Below are positions 52,559 to 62,444 of a stretch of DNA of 64,000 nt, piece after piece. The translations under genes and the position numbers were made by a program. Below the pieces are notes generated by a model. That model did not search any database. It was not told where the DNA came from and saw only the letters and a program-made list of their open reading frames with translations. This DNA is from JANQJD01 sp965601685 (lineage in GTDB: Bacteria > Pseudomonadota > Alphaproteobacteria > Rhodospirillales > Rhodospirillaceae): NCBI GenBank assembly GCA_965601685.1, contig CBFCWI010000001.1, forward strand, positions 1 through 64,000. The letters run 5' to 3'. Each line of letters opens with the position of its first letter. Position 1 is the stretch's first letter.

Positions 52559-53229
52559 TGGGTAGAGTTGTATCTGTTGTATCTGTAGTCATCGTGAAAG
52601 GCGCAACTGGGGCGGGGGAAAGTGTGATCGTGCAACCAATTATGTTTTATGTATTCGCTGCTCTTGCAATCGCAGGAGCGGTGAGGGTGATTTCGGCTCG
52701 CAATCCAGTGCATTCCGTTCTGTTTTTAGTGCTTGTTTTTTTCAATGTTGCTGGTATGTTTTTGCTTTTAGGGGCAGAGTTTCTGGCTATGGTACTGGTG
52801 ATTGTCTACGTTGGGGCAGTAGCTGTTCTGTTCCTATTTGTGGTGATGATGCTTGATATAAAATTCGTCCGTCTACGGGAGGGCTTTCTATACTATCTAC
52901 CACTGGGTGGGCTCGTTGGTATGATCCTACTGATCGAGCTCGCGGCGGTAATAGCAGGGTGGGTGTTTGCTCCTAATATAGAGTCTCTCCCAAAGACGAC
53001 AGAGGCGGGTGTTACGAACACTGAAGCACTGGGCCAGATATTGTATACCCATTATGCTTATCAGTTCCAGACAGCAGGGCTCGCCCTGTTAGTGGCCATG
53101 GTCGGTACTATCATGTTGGCGTTGCGGTCACGATCTGGCGTGCGTAAGCAGATTATTGCGCATCAACTCTCACGAACAAAGGCTAATAGTCTCGAAATAA
53201 GAAAGGTGCAGACTAGAGGGGGAGTATGA
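52558..53229 (+). CDS. nuoJ: NADH-quinone oxidoreductase subunit J
   Basis: Membrane subunit J, 223 residues from the ATG overlapping the nuoI stop (TGATG), five membrane segments. SARNPVHSVLFLVLVFFNVAGMFLLLGAEFLAMVLVIVYVGAVAVLFLFVVMML is the conserved core. The first 22 residues (Val/Ser/Gly-rich) are not family-like and contain a 9-base tandem duplication GTTGTATCT. GTG codons at 52624 and 52630 would give a start at the normal position, so the true N terminus is uncertain. It overlaps nuoK by four bases. Confidence 0.93.
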   Translation: MGRVVSVVSVVIVKGATGAGESVIVQPIMFYVFAALAIAGAVRVISARNPVHSVLFLVLVFFNVAGMFLLLGAEFLAMVLVIVYVGAVAVLFLFVVMMLDIKFVRLREGFLYYLPLGGLVGMILLIELAAVIAGWVFAPNIESLPKTTEAGVTNTEALGQILYTHYAYQFQTAGLALLVAMVGTIMLALRSRSGVRKQIIAHQLSRTKANSLEIRKVQTRGGV

Positions 53230-53540
53230 TGCTCAACATTGGTCTTAGTCATTACCTGGTTGTCGGAGCAGTCTTGTTTACCCTTGGGGTGTTTGGCATC
53301 TTTTTAAATAGGAAGAATGTCATCATCATCCTGATGGCAGTTGAGTTAATGCTGCTGGCTGTTAACGTCAACATGGTAGCATTTTCTGCTTATTTGCAGA
53401 ATTTGACTGGCCAAGTTTTTACGATGTTTATTCTCACAGTTGCAGCAGCAGAGACAGCAATTGGTCTAGCCATTGTGGTGGTATTCTTCCGTAACCGTGG
53501 GACCATTGCAGTAGAGGAAATTAACCAAATGAAGGGTTAA
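53226..53540 (+). CDS. nuoK: NADH-quinone oxidoreductase subunit K
   Basis: Small antiporter-like membrane subunit, 104 residues (103 from the second ATG at 53229), three membrane segments. GLSHYLVVGAVLFTLGVFGIFLNRKNVIIILMAVELMLLAVN holds the conserved membrane glutamate, and AAAETAIGLAIVVVFFRNRGTI the second region. The ATG overlaps the nuoJ stop. Confidence 0.96.
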   Translation: MMLNIGLSHYLVVGAVLFTLGVFGIFLNRKNVIIILMAVELMLLAVNVNMVAFSAYLQNLTGQVFTMFILTVAAAETAIGLAIVVVFFRNRGTIAVEEINQMKG

Positions 53541-53547
53541 GCCGGCC

Positions 53548-55482
53548 ATGGTATACGTTGTAGCCGTCTTTCTTCCTCTGTTCGGGGCTTTTATAGCCGG
53601 TTTTTTCGGACGGCAGTTAGGGGACAGAGGTGCGCAGCTCATCACTGCCGCTAGCGTCGGTATTGCCGCCGTGTTGTCTATCAGCATCCTTATGATGACA
53701 GTGCAAAGCGGCGAGATACGAACTGTGCCGCTCCTATTATGGCTCCAATCCGGTGCCCTTGAGGTAACCTGGGCACTGCGATTCGACACTCTGACAGCTG
53801 TCATGCTGGTGGTGGTAACAGGCGTCTCATTCATGGTGCATGTTTATGCTATAGGCTATATGCATCATGATCCCTCTATCCCACGGTTTATGAGTTATTT
53901 ATCCTTATTCACCTTCTTTATGCTCATGTTAGTCACAGCCGATAATCTTGTACAGCTTTTCTTCGGTTGGGAAGGAGTCGGATTAGCCTCTTACCTGCTC
54001 ATTGGGTTTTGGCATGATCGTCCATCAGCTAACGCTGCTGCTATCAAGGCTTTCGTTGTCAACAGAGTGGGTGACTTCGGCTTTACACTGGGTATTCTTG
54101 CCACTTTTTTACTTTTTGGCTCCGTTTGTTTTGATCCAATTTTCGCTGCAGCCGCAGCCCATGCTGAGAACCACGTAATATTTCTCGGTATTGAATGGCA
54201 TAGTCTGACAGTTATATGTCTTTTGCTCTTCATAGGCGCTATGGGCAAGTCAGCGCAGTTAGGTCTGCACACATGGCTGCCAGATGCTATGGAAGGTCCG
54301 ACGCCGGTTTCAGCTTTAATTCACGCCGCAACGATGGTCACAGCAGGTGTATTCATGGTGGCACGTATGTCGCCTCTGTTCGAGTATTCCCCAATAGCTC
54401 TGGGGGTAGTAGCTGTTGTTGGAGCAAGCACAGCTTTCTTTGCAGCAACTGTAGCGTGTGTACAGAGTGATATCAAGAGAGTCATTGCCTATTCTACCTG
54501 CTCACAACTCGGCTATATGTTTTTTGCTATTGGTGTTTCTGCCTATCAGGCAGCTATTTTTCACTTAATGACCCACGCTTTCTTTAAGGCACTTCTTTTT
54601 CTATCAGCTGGCTCCGTTATTCACGCTATGTCTGGTGAACAAGACATGCACCGCATGGGCGGGATCGCTGGCAAGATCAAAATAACCTATGTTATGATGT
54701 GGATTGGTAGCTTAGCACTTGCTGGCATGCCATTCTTTGCAGGTTATTACTCGAAGGACATCATCTTAGAATCTGCGTTTGGTTCCGGGTCGCTGGTTGG
54801 GCGCTTTGCCTTCTGGATGGGTATTACAGCCGCTTTTATGACTGCCTTTTATTCGTGGCGCCTATTGTTTATGACTTTCCATGGTCAGCCGCGTGCTGAT
54901 GAGAAAGTGATGGCTCATATTCATGAAGCACCAGTTGTGATGCTCATACCACTTTTTTTTCTAGCTGTAGGAGCATTATTCTCAGGTTGGATCAGTTATG
55001 AGGCGTTTGTTGGTCATCATCGGGAAGCCTTCTGGGGGCAGGCCATTGTGGTTTTGCCGGGACACGATGCCATAGCGGCTGCGCATCACATCCCATCATG
55101 GGTAAAACTCGCACCATTTGTTGTGGGAGCTAGTGGCATTGCACTTGCCTATCTCCTTTACGCGCGTATGCCAGTACTGCCAGGTCTACTAGCCAGTATT
55201 TTTCACAGGTTATACAAGTTTCTCCTGAAGAAGTGGTATTTTGATGAGCTTTATGACAGCCTATTTGTGCGTCCAGCCTTTCGGATCGGCCGCGGTTTCT
55301 GGAAGGGAGGCGATGGGGCGGTTATCGATGGCATTGGCCCGGATGGCGTGGCGGCCGCGAGCCGTGATATTGCTCGGCGTCTGAGTCGTTTACAATCTGG
55401 CTATGTCTATCATTACGCCTTCGCGATGATTGTTGGGGTTACAGTCTTCGTGACATGGTTCGTGGTGTTCCATATCGGGTGA
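53548..55482 (+). CDS. nuoL: NADH-quinone oxidoreductase subunit L
   Basis: Largest proton-pumping antiporter-like subunit, 644 residues. GWEGVGLASYLLIGFW, GKSAQLGLHTWLPDAMEGPTPVSALIHAATMVTAGVFM and AYSTCSQLGYMFFAIG carry the key charged and helix-breaking residues. The C-terminal lateral helix region (about 480-640) is present. It starts seven bases after nuoK. Confidence 0.97.
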   Translation: MVYVVAVFLPLFGAFIAGFFGRQLGDRGAQLITAASVGIAAVLSISILMMTVQSGEIRTVPLLLWLQSGALEVTWALRFDTLTAVMLVVVTGVSFMVHVYAIGYMHHDPSIPRFMSYLSLFTFFMLMLVTADNLVQLFFGWEGVGLASYLLIGFWHDRPSANAAAIKAFVVNRVGDFGFTLGILATFLLFGSVCFDPIFAAAAAHAENHVIFLGIEWHSLTVICLLLFIGAMGKSAQLGLHTWLPDAMEGPTPVSALIHAATMVTAGVFMVARMSPLFEYSPIALGVVAVVGASTAFFAATVACVQSDIKRVIAYSTCSQLGYMFFAIGVSAYQAAIFHLMTHAFFKALLFLSAGSVIHAMSGEQDMHRMGGIAGKIKITYVMMWIGSLALAGMPFFAGYYSKDIILESAFGSGSLVGRFAFWMGITAAFMTAFYSWRLLFMTFHGQPRADEKVMAHIHEAPVVMLIPLFFLAVGALFSGWISYEAFVGHHREAFWGQAIVVLPGHDAIAAAHHIPSWVKLAPFVVGASGIALAYLLYARMPVLPGLLASIFHRLYKFLLKKWYFDELYDSLFVRPAFRIGRGFWKGGDGAVIDGIGPDGVAAASRDIARRLSRLQSGYVYHYAFAMIVGVTVFVTWFVVFHIG

Positions 55483-55490
55483 GGTTCGTA

Positions 55491-57008
55491 ATGATGGCAG
55501 ATTGGCCGCTCTTGTCTTTGATCACTTTTCTTCCGTTGGCAGGCGCAACCGTGATCCTGACCATCAGAGGTGATGAAGCACTTATAGCACGCAACGCGCG
55601 CAATGTTGCTCTGTTGGTTTCTGTAGTGACGTTTATGCTCTCTCTCATCCTGTGGCATCGTTTTAATCTCGACACGGCCGATTTTCAGTTTGTGGAAAAA
55701 AGAACGTGGCTGCCAGGGTTAGGCGTGACGTATCACATGGGCGTAGATGGCATCTCTCTCTTATTTGTGCTGTTGTCCACCTTTCTGACGCCGCTCTGCA
55801 TCCTGTCAAGCTGGAGTTCTGTGACAATACGGGTCAAGGAATATATGATTGCTTTTCTTGTCCTGGAAACCATGATGGTGGGCATGTTCTGTGCACTGAA
55901 TCTAGTGCCATTCTATATTTTCTTTGAGGGGGTCCTCCTTCCAATGTTCATCATCATCGGAGTGTGGGGAGGGGCACGTCGGGTATACGCGGCCTTCAAG
56001 TTCTTCCTTTACACGCTGACAGGCTCCGTGTTGATGTTACTCGCTATGCTCGCCATGTATTTCACAGCCAGGACGACCGATATTCCGGCACTAGTAAGCT
56101 TTGCCTTTCCAGAAAAAATGCAGATGTGGCTATGGTTAGCTTTCTTTGCTTCCTTTGCAGTGAAAGTGCCGATGTGGCCGCTGCATACTTGGCTACCGGA
56201 TGCTCACGTGGAGGCGCCAACGGCGGGCTCTGTTATCCTAGCAGGTGTACTGCTCAAAATGGGTGCTTATGGTTTCTTGCGCTTTTCTGTTCCAATGCTC
56301 CCAGATGCGAGCAACTATTTTACACCACTGATTTATACATTGTCTATAGTAGCTGTAATCTACGCCTCGTTGGTTGCCTTGGTTCAGGACGATATGAAAA
56401 AATTAGTTGCCTATTCCTCTGTTGCTCACATGGGATTCGTGACTATTGGCCTCTTCACACCAACCCAGCAAGCGGTCGAAGGCGCATTATTTCAAATGCT
56501 GTCCCACGGCATTGTCTCAGGAGCATTGTTTTTATGTGTTGGCGTGGTTTATGACCGCAGGCATACACGTGAAATTGTTGCCTATGGTGGACTAGTACAT
56601 CGTATGCCAATATATGCACTGGTGTTTATGATATTCACACTTGGATCTGTAGGATTACCGGGGACCAGTGGATTTGTAGGTGAGTTTCTCGTTCTCTTAG
56701 GTGTGTTCCAGCTTAGCAGTTTTGTAGCACTGTTTGCCGCTATAGGGGTTATCCTCAGTGCCGCTTATATGCTCTACCTTTACCGTCGTGTCATTTTTGG
56801 CAGACTGGAAAAGCCGGCTTTGCAAGGAATGCTGGACTTGAATAAACGCGAGATTCTGATCCTTGCACCGCTTGTAGCACTGGTAGTATGGATGGGGGTT
56901 TATCCTACTCCTTTCTTGGACGTATTTCATACCTCAGTTGCTACCTTGCTAGAGAGAAATCAAATGGTGCATACCGCTGCTGAGGTGCTGGTTCTAGCGG
57001 CACCGTGA
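55491..57008 (+). CDS. nuoM: NADH-quinone oxidoreductase subunit M
   Basis: Antiporter-like pump subunit, 505 residues from the ATG at 55491. The in-frame ATG at 55455 lies inside nuoL. FFEGVLLPMFIIIGVWGG, KVPMWPLHTWLPDAHVEAPTAGSVILAGVLLKMGAYG and AYSSVAHMGFVTIG are the family signatures. Confidence 0.97.
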   Translation: MMADWPLLSLITFLPLAGATVILTIRGDEALIARNARNVALLVSVVTFMLSLILWHRFNLDTADFQFVEKRTWLPGLGVTYHMGVDGISLLFVLLSTFLTPLCILSSWSSVTIRVKEYMIAFLVLETMMVGMFCALNLVPFYIFFEGVLLPMFIIIGVWGGARRVYAAFKFFLYTLTGSVLMLLAMLAMYFTARTTDIPALVSFAFPEKMQMWLWLAFFASFAVKVPMWPLHTWLPDAHVEAPTAGSVILAGVLLKMGAYGFLRFSVPMLPDASNYFTPLIYTLSIVAVIYASLVALVQDDMKKLVAYSSVAHMGFVTIGLFTPTQQAVEGALFQMLSHGIVSGALFLCVGVVYDRRHTREIVAYGGLVHRMPIYALVFMIFTLGSVGLPGTSGFVGEFLVLLGVFQLSSFVALFAAIGVILSAAYMLYLYRRVIFGRLEKPALQGMLDLNKREILILAPLVALVVWMGVYPTPFLDVFHTSVATLLERNQMVHTAAEVLVLAAP

Positions 57009-57023
57009 TGTGGAGCCATTCTG

Positions 57024-58481
57024 ATGATGACAGAACTGCCTGATTTTCTCCCAGCCTTCCCAGAGCTTTTTCTAATCTGCGCAGCGTTAGGTTTGCTGAT
57101 GGTAGGTGTCTTCCGGCAGGAAGGAAAAAAGTCTACCACTGATGTCGTTGGCTTGTGGGCTGTGCTTGCCCTTATTGTTACTGGATTTCTAGTATTAGTA
57201 GGTGAAAATGCATATATAAAAACATTTAGTGGTATGTTTATCATAGACCGATTCAGCGTATTTATGAAAATCTTAGTTCTCATAGCTACAACGCTGACTC
57301 TGGTTATGTCTTTAACATGGCTGCGGCGTGAGCAGCTGAGCCGGTTTGAATTCCCAGTTCTGATTTTGTTTTCCACTGTTGGCATGTTCATGATGGTTTC
57401 TGCAAACGATTTGATGGCTATGTACCTGGGGCTAGAGCTGCAGAGTCTATCCCTATATGTGATTGCCACCTATCATCGTGATAGCAGTCGCTCAACTGAG
57501 GCTGGGATGAAATATTTCATCCTCGGAGCTCTAGCATCGGGTTTTCTTCTGTTCGGAGCATCTTTTGTGTATGGTTTCACTGGTCAGACAGGATTTGATG
57601 ATTTAGCTAGGAGTCTGGCTGGCGTAGAAAAAACCAGCTTAGGAGCTATCATTGGGGTCGCTTTCATCCTTTTTGGATTAGCCTTCAAGGTCTCAGCTGT
57701 ACCGTTCCACATGTGGACACCGGACGTTTATGAAGGAGCGCCTACGCCAGCAACAGCTTTTTTTGCCTTGGCACCAAAAATGGCGGCTATGGCTCTGCTC
57801 GTACGCGTTATGACTGGCCCATTTATGGCCATGATAGAACAATGGCAGCAGCTTGTAATAGTATTAGCAGTCGCCTCGATGATCCTAGGGGCTTTTGCGG
57901 CTATCAATCAAACGAATATTAAGCGCCTTATGGCCTACAGTTCCATCGGCCATATCGGCTATGCATTGATTGGTCTCGCTGTAGGTAACATGATAGGTGT
58001 GCTGGGTATTGTCATTTACCTTGCTATTTATCTTGTCATGAATCTTGGTGTATTCGCTATGATTCTTTCCATGCGTCAAAAGGGACGTCTTGTGGAGGGA
58101 ATTGATGATTTAGCTGGCTTAGCAAAGACGCAGCCTGTTGTAGCTGCTGCCCTAGCAGCGCTTATGTTCTCCATGGCCGGTATCCCACCCCTAGCTGGAT
58201 TCTTTGGCAAACTTTACGTGTTTATCGCTGCTATTGAAGCGCAGATGTACACCTTGGCAGTGATTGGTGTGCTGACGAGTGTGGTCAGTGCCTTTTATTA
58301 CCTCCGTATCATAAAGATCATGTATTTTGATGAACCAGTTGAAATGTTCGACAAACCACTGAGTCGGTCCGTTATACTAACACTAGCGGCGAGTAGCGTG
58401 GTGGTGTTGTTCTTCTTTCTATACCCACCGCTGCTCCTGATTCAGGCAGAAGCAGCTACAGCCTCTCTGTTCCCTGGATAA
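57024..58481 (+). CDS. nuoN: NADH-quinone oxidoreductase subunit N
   Basis: Antiporter-like pump subunit, 485 residues. LYVIATYHRDSSRSTEAGMKYFILGALASGFLLFGAS, KVSAVPFHMWTPDVYEGAPTPATAFFALAPKMAA and MAYSSIGHIGYALIG are typical. GTGGAG precedes the ATG. It ends the complete nuoA-N set, which has no inserted accessory frames, unlike many alphaproteobacterial nuo clusters. Confidence 0.97.
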   Translation: MMTELPDFLPAFPELFLICAALGLLMVGVFRQEGKKSTTDVVGLWAVLALIVTGFLVLVGENAYIKTFSGMFIIDRFSVFMKILVLIATTLTLVMSLTWLRREQLSRFEFPVLILFSTVGMFMMVSANDLMAMYLGLELQSLSLYVIATYHRDSSRSTEAGMKYFILGALASGFLLFGASFVYGFTGQTGFDDLARSLAGVEKTSLGAIIGVAFILFGLAFKVSAVPFHMWTPDVYEGAPTPATAFFALAPKMAAMALLVRVMTGPFMAMIEQWQQLVIVLAVASMILGAFAAINQTNIKRLMAYSSIGHIGYALIGLAVGNMIGVLGIVIYLAIYLVMNLGVFAMILSMRQKGRLVEGIDDLAGLAKTQPVVAAALAALMFSMAGIPPLAGFFGKLYVFIAAIEAQMYTLAVIGVLTSVVSAFYYLRIIKIMYFDEPVEMFDKPLSRSVILTLAASSVVVLFFFLYPPLLLIQAEAATASLFPG

Positions 58482-58486
58482 AGTAC

Positions 58487-59284
58487 GTGATAACAGGAAC
58501 TATAGACTTGCCAAAAGGGTGGCAGCTTATTGTGCATGCTATCCTCGATAGCACAAATGCGGAAGCAAAGAGGTTGGCAATTGCAGGTGCAGGGGTAAAA
58601 GCTGGCGTAGTGGTTATTCAAGCAGAGGTACAGACTTCCGGTCGTGGTCGAGGCGTACGGACGTGGTACAGTCACTCTGGGAATTTGCACTTCTCGGTTC
58701 TGTTGCAACCGAACGTACCTATAACGCAGTTTGCCTTAGCTGGCTTTGTGACTAGTGTAGCTGTAGTAGAAGGGATAGCGGAGACTATACCAGCACTAAG
58801 GCACCGGTTGGCCTGTAAATGGCCAAATGACGTACTGTGCGGTATGCGCAAGCTGTGTGGGATCTTAGGGGAATGGAGTGGGGATGAGCGTTGGGTAGCC
58901 GTCGGCATAGGGATCAATGTGGCCTGGGCTCCTGAGGCGGCCATTATCCGGTATCCTGCCACCTCTTTAGCCGCGGAAGGTGTGATTGATGCTCCGCTCG
59001 AGATTATTCTCAGTGCGGTATGCCATCGGCTCGCCGGCTGGCTGGCCCGCTGGCAAGCGGAGGGTTTTGCGCCTGTGCGGCGGGCATGGTTGGCTCTGGC
59101 GGTTGGTGTTGGAAGAAAGATAACTGTGCACCTTCATCAGAGCGACTTTTCTGGTGTGTTTGCTGGTCTCGATCACGATGGTGCATTGTTAGTGGAACGG
59201 GCAGAAGGTAGTCGACAGCGTGTTCTGGCAGGAGATGTTTTTTTTCATGATTATGGGATTGCTACAGGTGCTGGCATCGAATAA
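58487..59284 (+). CDS. birA: biotin--[acetyl-CoA-carboxylase] ligase
   Basis: Attaches biotin to carrier proteins, 265 residues, GTG start at 58487 five bases after nuoN. Catalytic motifs are QTSGRGRGVRTWYS and CKWPNDVLCG, with LCGILGEW following. There is no N-terminal helix-turn-helix, so this is the monofunctional ligase and not a repressor. Position after nuoN is conserved in alphaproteobacteria. No clear ribosome-binding site is seen, so coupling to nuoN is likely. Confidence 0.93.
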   Translation: MITGTIDLPKGWQLIVHAILDSTNAEAKRLAIAGAGVKAGVVVIQAEVQTSGRGRGVRTWYSHSGNLHFSVLLQPNVPITQFALAGFVTSVAVVEGIAETIPALRHRLACKWPNDVLCGMRKLCGILGEWSGDERWVAVGIGINVAWAPEAAIIRYPATSLAAEGVIDAPLEIILSAVCHRLAGWLARWQAEGFAPVRRAWLALAVGVGRKITVHLHQSDFSGVFAGLDHDGALLVERAEGSRQRVLAGDVFFHDYGIATGAGIE

Positions 59285-59423
59285 TCGCTAGCTTCGGCGA
59301 GGAAGGAAAATCGCTGACAACAGGGATCTACCTTTGAGGCTGTCTGAAAAGAGACGCATACGGCCGCAGTGGGTTGTGCGCCTTTTTCACATCTGAACCA
59401 GATCAGCTTAATAGAGACACAAC
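59285..59423. other. spacer between birA and coaX
   Basis: 139 bases with a GC-rich patch ending in GCGCC and five T (about 59377-59390). The stem there is poor, so I do not call a terminator. No gene. Confidence 0.3.
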
Positions 59424-60191
59424 ATGCTCCTGGCAATCGACTGTGGCAATACCAATATTGTCTTTGCCCTGTTCAAAGGAGATGTTATTCGAGGCCAATG
59501 GCGAGCCTCCTCGAAATCTGACCGTACTGCCGACGAAGTAGGTGTGTGGTTAGCACAACTCTTGGAAATGGAAGGCATTGATCGCCAGGAAGTGGATGCG
59601 GCGATTATCGCTTCTGTTGTGCCATCTGCAGTTTTTGGTTTAAAGTTGCTTTGTAGACGTTTTTTTGGTTGTGATGCTCTAGTGGTAGGAGAACCGCGTG
59701 TGACGTTAGATATACGCGTCCTAATAGAGCAGCCGCAAGAAGTAGGAGCCGATCGGCTAGTGAATGCAGTAGCTGGTCATATGACCTATCCCGGGCCATT
59801 AACGATCATTGATTTTGGTACGGCCACCACTTTTGACGTCGTCGATAGCAACGGCAATTATTGCGGTGGAGCTATTGCCCCCGGAATCAATCAGTCTCTC
59901 GCTGCTTTACACATGGCAGCGGCACAATTACCGCTGGTAGCTGTTGGACGGCCAGAACGGGTAATCAGTACATCGACTGTCGCTGCTATGCAGTCTGGTA
60001 TCTTTTGGGGCTACATCGGCATGATTGAAGGCTTAATAGTACGTATTGACAAGGAGTTTGGCCTGCCGACACAGGTGATTGCAACAGGTGGTCTGGCCTC
60101 GTTGTTCAAGGAATCAACTGATGTCATTCATCACCACGATCCAGATTTAACTATGCGTGGTTTGCTCGAGATTTACAAACGTAATCAGTGA
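59424..60191 (+). CDS. coaX: type III pantothenate kinase
   Basis: First step of coenzyme A synthesis, ASKHA fold, 255 residues. MLLAIDCGNTNIVFALF (phosphate 1), GADRLVNAVAG, IIDFGTATTFDVV (phosphate 2) and YCGGAIAPGINQS are intact. Unlike CoaA, this type is not inhibited by CoA. Its end overlaps the next gene by four bases if that gene uses GTG. Confidence 0.95.
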   Translation: MLLAIDCGNTNIVFALFKGDVIRGQWRASSKSDRTADEVGVWLAQLLEMEGIDRQEVDAAIIASVVPSAVFGLKLLCRRFFGCDALVVGEPRVTLDIRVLIEQPQEVGADRLVNAVAGHMTYPGPLTIIDFGTATTFDVVDSNGNYCGGAIAPGINQSLAALHMAAAQLPLVAVGRPERVISTSTVAAMQSGIFWGYIGMIEGLIVRIDKEFGLPTQVIATGGLASLFKESTDVIHHHDPDLTMRGLLEIYKRNQ

Positions 60192-61882
60192 TTCCAGACT
60201 TGCATGACAGTGACCATAGCATGATCAACAAATTCACAATCCCCGAGGATCAGGTAGTTTTTGTGTCTCTAGGTGGTGCCGGGGAAATTGGTATGAATAT
60301 GTACCTTTATGGGTATGATGGTCAATGGTTAATGGTTGACTGTGGTGTTACCTTTAGTCATGGTTCACTGCCGGCTATGGACGTGGTACTACCCGACCCG
60401 ACGTTCATCAGTGGATACGGCAAAAGCTTGATTGGTTTGGTCATAACGCATGGCCACGAAGATCACTTGGGAGCTGTGGGATGGCTATGGCCACAGCTGC
60501 GCTGTCCCGTGTATACCACGCCATTTACAGCGGCCCTTCTAAATAGGAAGTTGGCTGAGGTTGGGCTTGAGTACGATGTGCCAGTTCATCCGATGGCCCT
60601 GGGTGGGCAGTTGACGTTAGGGCCGTTTGCTATTGAATTTGTGCCACTCACTCATTCCATCCCAGAGCCTGTTGCTCTTGCCATTCGGACTTCTGCTGGC
60701 ACTATTGTTCATAGCGGCGACTGGAAGTTTGATCCTGCACCTATGGTTGGAAGAGTCACAGACATAGCAGCTTTAGCGCGCCTTGGCACAGAAGGTGTGA
60801 TGGCCATGATCGGTGATTCTACTAATGTTTTTACTATGGGTAGCTCCGGCTCAGAAGCAGATGTGCGTGCTAGTTTGACACGTTTGTTTGCGAATGTTGA
60901 GAGTCGTATTGCTGTCACGTGTTTTGCTTCTAATATTGCTCGCTTAGAAAGTATTACAGTGGCTGCAACTGCTAATGGGAGAAAGGTTGCCTTACTGGGG
61001 AGATCCTTGTGGCGCCTCGTTGAGGCGGCACAGCAGTTGGGATACCTTTCAAGCCTCTGCTTCCATACGGCTCAGGATATGATCGGGCTACCACAGAGTT
61101 GTGTCTTGTATGTCTGTACGGGCAGCCAGGGTGAGCCCCGTGCAGCCCTGGCACGTGTTGCAGCACTTAACCATCCGTATGTACGATTAGGGCATGGGGA
61201 TATGGTAGTGTTCTCGTCACGCATTATCCCTGGTAATGAACGTGCCATTCACGGTCTACACAATCAATTCGTACGGTTAGGAGCGAGAGTAGTAACGGAG
61301 TGTGACTACTTTGTACATGTTTCCGGTCACCCAGGGCAGCCAGAAATGGCAGAGATGTATCAGCTGGTTCGGCCACGACTTCTCGTTCCCATTCACGGGG
61401 AGATGCGTCATTTAGTGGCTCATGCTGATTTAGTCCGCAGCTATGGTATGGCGAGCATGGTAGTTGAAAATGGACAGATGATCACCCTTGGTCCTGCCCA
61501 ACCCTCTTTTCTTGGCACCGTACCGGTGGGCAAGATGATAGTAGATGGGCATCGTCTCATCCCATCTGATTCGCAAATTTTTCGTAGTCGCAAACGTATG
61601 GTGTTCAACGGTTTTGCCGCCTTAACACTCGTAGTAGATTCAGCAGGACACTTATTACACGATCCACAACTAACAGCTTCTAGTGTGCTTAACCCAGAAG
61701 AGGAAGAGAATGAAGGGAATACCGTTGTAGCCGCAGTACGAGCAGCTATTAGTCGGCTGTCTATCGATGAACGGTGCGACGATGATTCAATACGTGCAGC
61801 AGCTCGCTCAGCAATGCGGCGCAGTTTTCAAGAAAGCCTTGGCAAAAAGCCATTAACAGAGGTCCATTTAGTACGCATGTGA
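60188..61882 (+). CDS. rnj: ribonuclease J
   Basis: Beta-CASP metallo-beta-lactamase RNase with endo- and 5'-exonuclease activity in rRNA and mRNA processing, 564 residues. Zinc motif THGHEDHLGAVGW (HxHxDH), HSGDWKFDPAP, GDSTNVF and the beta-CASP segments RIIPGNE and VSGHPGQPE are present. The start is either the GTG at 60188 overlapping the coaX stop or an ATG at 60221; neither has a clear ribosome-binding site. The birA-coaX-rnj-mce order is standard for alphaproteobacteria. Confidence 0.94.
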   Translation: MIPDLHDSDHSMINKFTIPEDQVVFVSLGGAGEIGMNMYLYGYDGQWLMVDCGVTFSHGSLPAMDVVLPDPTFISGYGKSLIGLVITHGHEDHLGAVGWLWPQLRCPVYTTPFTAALLNRKLAEVGLEYDVPVHPMALGGQLTLGPFAIEFVPLTHSIPEPVALAIRTSAGTIVHSGDWKFDPAPMVGRVTDIAALARLGTEGVMAMIGDSTNVFTMGSSGSEADVRASLTRLFANVESRIAVTCFASNIARLESITVAATANGRKVALLGRSLWRLVEAAQQLGYLSSLCFHTAQDMIGLPQSCVLYVCTGSQGEPRAALARVAALNHPYVRLGHGDMVVFSSRIIPGNERAIHGLHNQFVRLGARVVTECDYFVHVSGHPGQPEMAEMYQLVRPRLLVPIHGEMRHLVAHADLVRSYGMASMVVENGQMITLGPAQPSFLGTVPVGKMIVDGHRLIPSDSQIFRSRKRMVFNGFAALTLVVDSAGHLLHDPQLTASSVLNPEEEENEGNTVVAAVRAAISRLSIDERCDDDSIRAAARSAMRRSFQESLGKKPLTEVHLVRM

Positions 61883-61948
61883 GCATGGGAGCAGAAAAGA
61901 GGACTGGATTGTTTCCCACAAAAGTTTTCTAAAAGCGGGGAGTAACTT

Positions 61949-62347
61949 ATGATAGGCAAATTAAATCATGTGGCTATTGCTGTGCCAAATTTAGAAGAGG
62001 CTGCAGCTCTGTATAGACATACTCTTGGTGCCAGTGTCTCTGATCCCTTACCACAACCAGAACACGGTGTAACAGTTATTTTCATTGAATTATCTAACAC
62101 CAAAATAGAATTGTTACACCCTCTAGGTGAGAGATCGCCGATCACTGCGTTCCTGGAAAAAAACCCTACAGGTGGGATCCACCATGTCTGCTACGAGGTA
62201 GCAGACATAAACGCTGCGGCTGCCAAAATGCGATTGGATGGGAAGAAAGTGTTAGGAGATGTCAAAATAGGTGCGCACGGTAAGCCGGTGCTCTTTCTAC
62301 ATCCAAGAGATTTCAATGGTACCTTGGTCGAACTTGAACAAGCATGA
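61949..62347 (+). CDS. mce: methylmalonyl-CoA epimerase
   Basis: Glyoxalase/VOC-fold enzyme, 132 residues, converting (S)- to (R)-methylmalonyl-CoA. LNHVAIAVPNLEEAAALYRHTLGA, IELLHPLGERSPITAFLEKNPTGGIHHVCYEV and FLHPRDFNGTLVELEQ carry the metal-binding His and Glu. GGGGAG precedes the ATG. Its position after rnj is conserved even where its role is unclear. The mutase and propionyl-CoA carboxylase it would work with are not in the window. Confidence 0.93.
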   Translation: MIGKLNHVAIAVPNLEEAAALYRHTLGASVSDPLPQPEHGVTVIFIELSNTKIELLHPLGERSPITAFLEKNPTGGIHHVCYEVADINAAAAKMRLDGKKVLGDVKIGAHGKPVLFLHPRDFNGTLVELEQA

Positions 62348-62444
62348 GGTAGCTAGTTAGTCCATTTGCTACCCTACCCGGGTCTCCTGTCCACGGTCCT
62401 TGACTGTGAGGACGGATTTCCGGATAGCGGCTTTTTCGGTTATG
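62348..62444. other. convergent spacer between mce and hydrolase
   Basis: 97 bases between converging genes. Two hairpins are possible: GGTAGC (62348-62353) / GCTACC (62368-62373) and GTCCT (62396-62400) / AGGAC (62409-62413). The second is followed after 18 bases by CTTTTTC. Either could serve as a weak bidirectional terminator. Confidence 0.35.

Noticed and set aside
55964..56554. 196-codon plus-strand frame with many cysteines
   Set aside because: Out-of-frame shadow inside nuoM.
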